Positions 59,579 to 64,000 of a DNA stretch of 64,000 bases are shown here, piece by piece (position 1 is the stretch's first letter; each line of letters begins with the position of its first letter). The DNA is from Ureibacillus chungkukjangi (GTDB lineage Bacteria; Bacillota; Bacilli; Bacillales_A; Planococcaceae), in contig NZ_QJTJ01000005.1 in the NCBI RefSeq assembly GCF_003217295.1, positions 62,001 through 126,000 of the forward strand. The letters are read 5' to 3'. Position numbers and translations under genes: made by a program. Below the pieces are notes generated by a model, which was not told the origin of the DNA, made no database searches, and worked only from the letters and a program-made list of their open reading frames with translations.

Positions 59579-60574
59579 GTGGGAATTTACATCAACAAAG
59601 AGCACCCAGGAGTGTTTAGAAATACCCAACCAATTCCAGAACCAAATCAGGTTGAATTCCGGCGCGACTATTTGTCAGAGTTACTCGAGCAACAAATAGT
59701 TGAAAATCGAAAATTACAACATAGTTTTGTTCATATGCAGCTTTCACAAAATGATTGGAATCAACATCAGTCTATCCAATATAAGAAATTAGATAAACGA
59801 GTGAATGAGATTAAGGAGCATCAAGAGTATCAAGAAGCAATGGATCATCAAGTAATTGATTGGTTAGAAAAATTAGAAGACCAAAACAGCATCATGCAGC
59901 AAACCATTAATTACGACCAACGCATTCATAATGAGTTACTTCAGCAAGTAAACCAAATTGATCAAAATATTAAAAATGAAGTACTTCAGCAGGTAGCACA
60001 GATTGATCAACGAATTGAAAATGAGGTGCTTCAGCAGGTAAATCAGATTGATCAACGAATTGAAAATGAGGTACTTCAGCAGGTAGCACAGATTGATCAA
60101 CGAATTGAAAATGAAGTGCTTCAGCAAGTAAGCCAAATTGATCAACGTATCCAAAATGACTTGCTCGAGGAAGTAAATAAAATAAGTCAATCTCAAAAGG
60201 AAATGGTTCAACAACTCAATGGTGTTGGTGATGAACATAAAGAAGTTGTGAAAATGATAGCAGATTTTACTGCGCTAAATGAAGCTTTAATTTTCCGAAT
60301 AGAACAGGTTGTAGCTGCAAATGAAAAAATCGAACTTCACTTGGTAGATCAAAATGAGTTTAATCAGCAAATCGTAGCTCAAATGTCAAATATCGAAGAG
60401 ACTCAAAAAGATGTATTAAACCGTGTCGATAATCATGAAGGTCTATTGGAGAAAATGCTACGACAGGTTGATCATCTACGAGCGGTTCTGTTTGAACGTA
60501 CTAATTCCTTAGAAGAAAGAGTAGAAAAGGTTTTTCAAAGCTCCGCTGCCTATTTTCAAAAAATCAAAAACTAA
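59579..60574 (+). CDS. Coiled-coil protein with 15-residue tandem repeats
   Basis: A 331-residue protein I do not recognise. It starts at GTG with AAAGGGGGG upstream. The first 35 residues (MGIYINKEHPGVFRNTQPIP) are not coiled coil. From about residue 30 it is almost wholly helical. Residues 118-192 are five consecutive 15-residue repeats of the type NEVLQQVAQIDQRIE, with a decaying sixth, encoded by 45-bp DNA repeats. The C-terminal part keeps a coiled-coil pattern (EKMLRQVDHLRAVLFERTNS). There is no membrane segment. It could be a structural, spacer-like or cytoskeletal-type protein. It may be linked to the preceding hydrolase gene, though there is no direct evidence. Confidence 0.75.
   Translation: MGIYINKEHPGVFRNTQPIPEPNQVEFRRDYLSELLEQQIVENRKLQHSFVHMQLSQNDWNQHQSIQYKKLDKRVNEIKEHQEYQEAMDHQVIDWLEKLEDQNSIMQQTINYDQRIHNELLQQVNQIDQNIKNEVLQQVAQIDQRIENEVLQQVNQIDQRIENEVLQQVAQIDQRIENEVLQQVSQIDQRIQNDLLEEVNKISQSQKEMVQQLNGVGDEHKEVVKMIADFTALNEALIFRIEQVVAANEKIELHLVDQNEFNQQIVAQMSNIEETQKDVLNRVDNHEGLLEKMLRQVDHLRAVLFERTNSLEERVEKVFQSSAAYFQKIKN
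59930..60154. repeat. Five 45-bp in-frame DNA repeats encoding the 15-residue units
   Basis: The stretch encodes NEVLQQVxQIDQRIE copies, with near-identical 45-bp units in the middle (for example ATTGATCAACGAATTGAAAA recurring). Intragenic repeats of this type expand and contract readily, so copy number may vary between strains. Confidence 0.85.
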
Positions 60575-60583
60575 ACATAATTG

Positions 60584-60620
60584 AAACCACGAATGCTATC
60601 TTAAGCAGTCGTGGTTTTTA
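60584..60620 (+). terminator. Terminator after the coiled-coil gene
   Basis: AAACCACGA (60584-60592) pairs with TCGTGGTTT (60609-60617), followed by TTATTTG. Confidence 0.8.
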
Positions 60621-60758
60621 TTTGAGCATATATAAATCGCGTAAACGCTCATAAATCCTCCTTATTCATATGAACCACCATTAAAAGAAAATATTTCACA
60701 TAGATTGAATTATTTCCTTTAATTTGATACAGTATAAACAATATGGAATAATCTATGA

Positions 60759-61014
60759 TGTGACCAAGTAGATAAGAAATGTGAGACAGAAAATATAGTA
60801 ATTGCTGAGAGCTATATCACCGCTTCTTGTTGAAACCTATCACGGAGGTGCAAGCCAAACTTGCCGAGTCGTTTTCGTTACAAACGCTAGAGGGTAGTTG
60901 CGTGAAATGTCGCTAGCTAAGACTAAAAGCTTTGCAATTATCAAACTAAGGTGGTACCACGTCTATTTTGCACAAAGACGTCCTTGTCATAAGGACGCTT
61001 TGTGCTTTTTATTT
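60759..61014 (+). ncRNA. T-box leader of proS with terminator
   Basis: A promoter TTGATA (60724-60729), 17-base spacer and AATAAT (60747-60752) give a start near 60759. The leader has a long Stem-I-like region, a GGTGCAAGCC-type distal element (60847-60856), and the conserved T-box AAGGTGGTACCACG (60948-60961). Its TGGT bulge would pair with a tRNA 3' end NCCA carrying discriminator A, as in tRNA-Pro. A terminator (GCACAAAG/CTTTGTGC, 60970-61005, followed by TTTTTATTT) is the alternative structure. I could not assign the specifier codon with confidence. Transcription should rise when uncharged tRNA-Pro accumulates. Confidence 0.85.
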
Positions 61015-61253
61015 GCTTAGAGCTAGGTATAATTACCTTAAGTCTATATACTATGAAGGTTTAACAATAGTAAATAAAACCAAAGCTTAGATAACTACCA
61101 TAATTTGTGGCGAAATCACTGATAGCAAACATCAAAATTGTTTTTAGTGGATATGAAACTTTAAAGCTTTCATATCTGCACAGCACAAAACTAGGACAAA
61201 TCGCACCTTAAAGGTATGTGAATTGCCAAGTTTTAATTTTAGGAGGAAAAAAG
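61015..61253 (+). promoter_or_regulatory. Long spacer between T-box terminator and proS, with a hairpin
   Basis: About 240 bp separate the terminator from the proS start, longer than is usual for T-box genes. It has a short hairpin, ATATGAAA/TTTCATAT (about 61151-61173). No ORF with a ribosome binding site was recognised. It may simply be an unusually long leader. Confidence 0.45.
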
Positions 61254-62690
61254 ATGTCACAACAAACAAATGATTTTTCGAAATGGTACATTGACACAAT
61301 TCAAAAAGCAGATTTAATGGATTACACACCAGTACGTGGGTGTATCGCCTTTAAACCAGATGGATATGAGATTTGGGAGCATATTCAAGGTGAAATGGAT
61401 CGTCGTTTTAAAGAAACAGGTCACCGAAATGCTTATTTCCCAATGTTGATTCCAGAATCTTTCTTCCAAAAAGAAAAAGATCATATCGAAGGATTTTCAC
61501 CAGAACTTCCTTGGGTTACAGAAGCAGCAGGGGAGCAATTAGAAGAGCGTTTAGCACTTCGCCCAACTTCTGAAACAATGATCGGTCACTTATATTCAGA
61601 TTGGATTAAAAGCTACCGCGATCTACCAGTATTAATCAACCAATGGGCAAACGTATTCCGTTGGGAGAAGAAAACACTTCCGTTCATCCGTACTTCCGAG
61701 TTTTTATGGCAAGAAGGACATACTGCTCATATTGATGAGGAGGATGCACGTAAAGAAACAATGCAAATGTTAAATATCTATAAAGAAGTAGTAGAAAACT
61801 TCTTGGCTATTCCGGTATATGATGGTCAAAAAACTCCTTCAGAACGTTTTGCTGGTGCGGTTGATACGTATTCAATCGAAGCGATGATGAAGGATGGAAA
61901 AGCTGTTCAAGCTGGTACCTCTCACTATCTAGGTACAAAATTTGCTGAAGCCTTCGATATTAAATTCTTGAGCAAAGAAAACAAGCATGAATATGTTCAT
62001 ACAACTTCTTGGGGTACATCTACTCGTTTAATTGGTTCTGTAATCATGGTTCATGGGGACGAGCAAGGTCTTGTTTTACCTCCAACTATTGCACCAACTC
62101 AAGTAGTGTTAATTCCAGTAGGTCCATGGAAAAAGAACCCTGCAATTATAGAAAAGTTAGATGAAATTTATGCTAGCCTAAAAGCAAAAGGTATCCGTGT
62201 TCGTCTTGATGATTCAGATCAATCACCTGGCTACAAATTCAATGAATGGGAACTAAAAGGTGTACCAGTTCGCATTGAACTTGGACCTCGTGATTTAGAA
62301 AACAACCAAGTGTTATTAAAAGCCCGTGACGAAGCTGACAAACAATCAGTAGAATTAGGCTCTGTTGTAGAAAAAATCGAAAATGAATTAAAGGTAATGC
62401 AAACGCGTCTTTTCGAAAAAGCAAAAGCATTCCGTGATGCAAACTCTCATACACATATCGATTCTTTAGATCAATTAAAACAACACTTAGCTGATTCTGA
62501 GAAAAACGATACACTTCCAGGTTGGATTCTTGCTGGTTGGTGTGGAGATGATGCTTGTGAGTCAAATGTTAAAGATGAAACAAAATTCACAACACGTAAT
62601 ATTCCATTTAACCCTCCAACGGAAAAACATACATGCGTTAACTGTGGTAAAGACGCGAAACATACTGTTTGGTTTGGCCGCTCTTACTAA
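61254..62690 (+). CDS. proS: Prolyl-tRNA synthetase, archaeal/eukaryal-type (short class)
   Basis: A 478-residue class II aminoacyl-tRNA synthetase. ATG 61254 follows TTTAGGAGGAAAAAAG; an upstream in-frame start at 61218 is unlikely. Motif-2-type FRWEKKTLPFIRTSEFLWQE (in parts) and the proline pocket region VQAGTSHYLGTKFAEAFDIK are recognisable. The typical bacterial editing insert (INS) is absent, so it belongs to the short archaeal/eukaryal-type ProRS. The C-terminus has a zinc-binding segment (CGDDACES ... HTCVNCGKDAKHTVWFGRSY). It attaches proline to tRNA-Pro in the cytoplasm. Regulation by the T-box leader is strongly supported. Confidence 0.96.
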   Translation: MSQQTNDFSKWYIDTIQKADLMDYTPVRGCIAFKPDGYEIWEHIQGEMDRRFKETGHRNAYFPMLIPESFFQKEKDHIEGFSPELPWVTEAAGEQLEERLALRPTSETMIGHLYSDWIKSYRDLPVLINQWANVFRWEKKTLPFIRTSEFLWQEGHTAHIDEEDARKETMQMLNIYKEVVENFLAIPVYDGQKTPSERFAGAVDTYSIEAMMKDGKAVQAGTSHYLGTKFAEAFDIKFLSKENKHEYVHTTSWGTSTRLIGSVIMVHGDEQGLVLPPTIAPTQVVLIPVGPWKKNPAIIEKLDEIYASLKAKGIRVRLDDSDQSPGYKFNEWELKGVPVRIELGPRDLENNQVLLKARDEADKQSVELGSVVEKIENELKVMQTRLFEKAKAFRDANSHTHIDSLDQLKQHLADSEKNDTLPGWILAGWCGDDACESNVKDETKFTTRNIPFNPPTEKHTCVNCGKDAKHTVWFGRSY

Positions 62691-62699
62691 GGAATCTAG

Positions 62700-62731
62700 A
62701 AAACACTACTCAATTGGGTAGTGTTTTCTTC
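62700..62731 (+). terminator. Terminator after proS
   Basis: AAAACACTAC (62700-62709) pairs with GTAGTGTTTT (62718-62727), followed by CTTC. The short T-tract is part of the stem. Confidence 0.8.
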
Positions 62732-62737
62732 ATATGC

Positions 62738-62768
62738 AAAAAAATATCCACCTATAATAGGCGGATAT
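62738..62768 (-). terminator. Minus-strand terminator-like hairpin downstream of a 25-residue ORF
   Basis: ATATCCACCT and AGGCGGATAT pair (one A-C mismatch that becomes G-U on the minus strand), and on the minus strand it is followed by TTTTTTT. That suggests it ends a minus-strand transcript, and the only candidate is the short ORF at 62780-62857. Confidence 0.55.
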
Positions 62769-62779
62769 CTGAATTCATA

Positions 62780-62857
62780 CTATAAGCTTTTTTCTTTTAA
62801 CAAAGGGAATAAATTAGAGACATGATTAATGATTCTAATCTTTCTTGTGTCATTCAT
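62780..62857 (-). CDS. Possible very short peptide (25 residues)
   Basis: ATG 62857 follows AAGGGAGTTGAT, a clear ribosome binding site, and encodes MNDTRKIRIINHVSNLFPLL plus five more residues, ending at a TAG. A minus-strand terminator lies just past the stop, which supports expression. The basic, amphipathic sequence has no recognised family. It might be a regulatory peptide or a decayed gene. The rest of the 62691-63004 gap is AT-rich. Confidence 0.35.
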   Translation of the reverse strand: MNDTRKIRIINHVSNLFPLLKEKSL

Positions 62858-62975
62858 ATCAACTCCCTTAAGATATATTTGAATTCTAGTTGCAGGAAAA
62901 TTGAAAAGAATTACCAATAGTATGAATTACACTTATCAGTTTGCTTCGTGTTAGTAAATTGATACATTTGAAAAT

Positions 62976-63006
62976 AAAAAACGTCCCATAAAAGGACGCT
63001 TTTTTT
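62976..63006 (-). terminator. Terminator after the CDF transporter gene
   Basis: AAAAACGTCC and GGACGCTTTTTT form the stem around a 7-base loop; on the minus strand it is followed by TTTTTTATTTT. It overlaps the last codons of the gene. Confidence 0.85.
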
Positions 63007-63922
63007 AAGTATATGAATTACATCGATGGTGCTCATAATCCTCAAGCTGTGCACTTACACGTTCTACTTGTATTGTGGCATGCTCAATATGGAACTCATC
63101 ATGTAATATTTTAAGAGCATCCTTTATTACTTTATCATGCTCATTTCGAACAATTTCTAAGTGGCAGCTAACCGTTGGAAAGTCAGATGTAATACTCCAT
63201 ACATGAAAATCATGTATTCCTACAACACCTTGAATATTAAGCAGAGCATCTCGAATTTTTTTGACATCCATGTTCATCGGAATACCCTCCATTAAAATAT
63301 GGAAGGAGATTGTTGTAATTTCTATACCGTTTCTTAAAATAATAATAGAAATAAGCAAGCTTGCTAGAGGATCTGCAATGGACCAGCCAAATAACAGGAT
63401 AAGAATAGAAGCGATAATCGCACCAACTGAACCTAATAAATCCCCAATGACATGCATAAAAGCAGCTCGTAAGTTAATATTTTCGCTAGTATCGCCTCTA
63501 GTTAAAATAAAAGCAACAATAATATTAACAATCGCTCCGGTAATTGCTACAGCAAGCATACCAAGACTCGAAATCTCCTCAGGATTAGCAAACCTTTTAA
63601 AAGCTTCATAGATGATAACTAATGCAATACCAATTAGAAGAAGGCCGTTAAATAAAGCGGCTAAAATTTCTAATCTTTTATAGCCAAAGGTCATATTGCT
63701 ATTCACAGCTTTTTCTCCCAATTTAAATGCAAGCAAGCCTATACCTAAAGATAATGCATCACTCAGCATATGGCCGGCATCTGAAAGAAGGGTTAAACTA
63801 TTGGTTAATAGACCCCCTACAAAAACAACTACTACAAAGGATGCAATGATGAAAAAGCTTATAAGTAATGCTTTTTTATTTTTTGTATGATGATGATGGG
63901 TATGAGAATGAGAATGAGCCAT
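63005..63922 (-). CDS. Cation diffusion facilitator (CzcD/ZnT-type) metal exporter
   Basis: A 305-residue metal/H+ antiporter with six membrane helices. A His-rich N-terminus (HSHSHTHHHHTK) precedes the first helix. SDAGHMLSDALSLGIG in helix II and HVIGDLLGSVGAIIASIL in helix V contain the metal-site HxxxD residues of the zinc-transporting CDF subgroup. The C-terminal cytoplasmic dimerisation domain is the region DFHVWSITSDFPTVSCHLEI. It exports Zn2+ (possibly Cd2+ or Co2+). GGAGGACAATT precedes the ATG; the promoter would lie beyond it in the last 78 bases of the window. No regulator gene is adjacent in view. Confidence 0.93.
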   Translation of the reverse strand: MAHSHSHTHHHHTKNKKALLISFFIIASFVVVVFVGGLLTNSLTLLSDAGHMLSDALSLGIGLLAFKLGEKAVNSNMTFGYKRLEILAALFNGLLLIGIALVIIYEAFKRFANPEEISSLGMLAVAITGAIVNIIVAFILTRGDTSENINLRAAFMHVIGDLLGSVGAIIASILILLFGWSIADPLASLLISIIILRNGIEITTISFHILMEGIPMNMDVKKIRDALLNIQGVVGIHDFHVWSITSDFPTVSCHLEIVRNEHDKVIKDALKILHDEFHIEHATIQVERVSAQLEDYEHHRCNSYT

Positions 63923-64000
63923 AATTGTCCTCCATTATAGTTTATCGAAGAGAGGAAAGTAGCTAATGCTAGAATGAATTCATCCGCTCTTAAGAAACCT

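Noticed and set aside
59936-60238. 100-residue minus-strand frame over the 15-residue repeats
   Set aside because: It is an antisense image of the coiled-coil repeats, Leu/Ile/Asn-rich and itself repetitive, with no start signal.
1-64000. tRNA, rRNA, insertion sequences or prophage
   Set aside because: No tRNA cloverleaf, rRNA-like stretch, transposase, integrase or phage gene cluster was recognised by eye. A tRNAscan or IS search could still find degraded copies.

Overview
The window looks like the chromosome of a low-GC, endospore-forming, aerobic, motile Gram-positive bacterium of the order Bacillales. Seen directly: AT-rich DNA, strong AGGAGG-type ribosome binding sites, many TTG/GTG starts, dense stem-loop plus T-run terminators, a T-box leader, spore genes (two CotX-type coat proteins, a Tlp small acid-soluble protein), a Qox-type quinol oxidase, a chemotaxis receptor and an Ars operon. 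The overall style suggests the Lysinibacillus/Solibacillus/Ureibacillus side of the order, but that placement is inference. No rRNA, tRNA, CRISPR array, transposase or prophage was recognised.

Layout. 1-1296: 3' part of an aldehyde dehydrogenase. 1359-1945: tandem array of 52-bp units, each holding a short hairpin. 2.1-9.0 kb: a radical SAM/B12 protein, a MarR-nitroreductase pair, a nucleoside hydrolase that appears to start at an ATC codon, an HD-GYP protein, small membrane protein and lipoprotein. 9.0-12.8 kb: qoxABCD (minus strand), preceded by five helically phased TTCAC repeats resembling ResD-type sites. 13.1-15.7 kb: a 46-residue protein, an unknown acidic protein, and an M20 peptidase. 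16.0-30.6 kb: a co-directional catabolic island holding acyl-CoA dehydrogenase, MFS exporter, acyl-CoA ligase, a complete Dpp/Opp-type ABC importer (fused ATPases, two permeases, lipoprotein receptor), metallo-beta-lactamase-fold hydrolase, short-chain dehydrogenase, two MaoC-like hydratases, thiolase and a TetR regulator. Together these encode import, CoA activation and one full beta-oxidation turn for an unidentified acyl substrate.

30.7-41.5 kb: PGRP-type amidase, SCP2-like protein, small acidic lipoprotein, a Tat-exported gluconate-dehydrogenase-like pair, pabA-pabBC (folate), purU, EcsC-family protein, a PD-(D/E)XK nuclease-like protein and an NmrA-like protein. 41.7-45.5 kb: mqo behind a structured leader, then arsB-arsC-arsR with the regulator last. 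45.7-48.9 kb: a nucleoid-associated-protein homologue and a DUF3219-like/LLM oxidoreductase/methyltransferase operon. 49.2-50.7 kb: sporulation locus whose first protein joins a RanBP2-type zinc finger to a CotX domain, behind a SigK-like promoter. 50.8-60.6 kb: RNase H-like protein, CoA-transferase, Tet(M)-like translational GTPase, tlp, MCP, a metallo-beta-lactamase-fold protein and a coiled-coil protein with 15-residue repeats. 60.7-64.0 kb: T-box leader and short (archaeal/eukaryal-type) prolyl-tRNA synthetase, then a cation-diffusion-facilitator exporter.

The best candidates for something undescribed are the acyl-substrate island with its paired TetR-like operators, the zinc-finger CotX protein, the phased repeats upstream of qoxA, the 52-bp hairpin array, and the nucleoside hydrolase ATC start. 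Functions are read from recognised motifs; no database search was possible.
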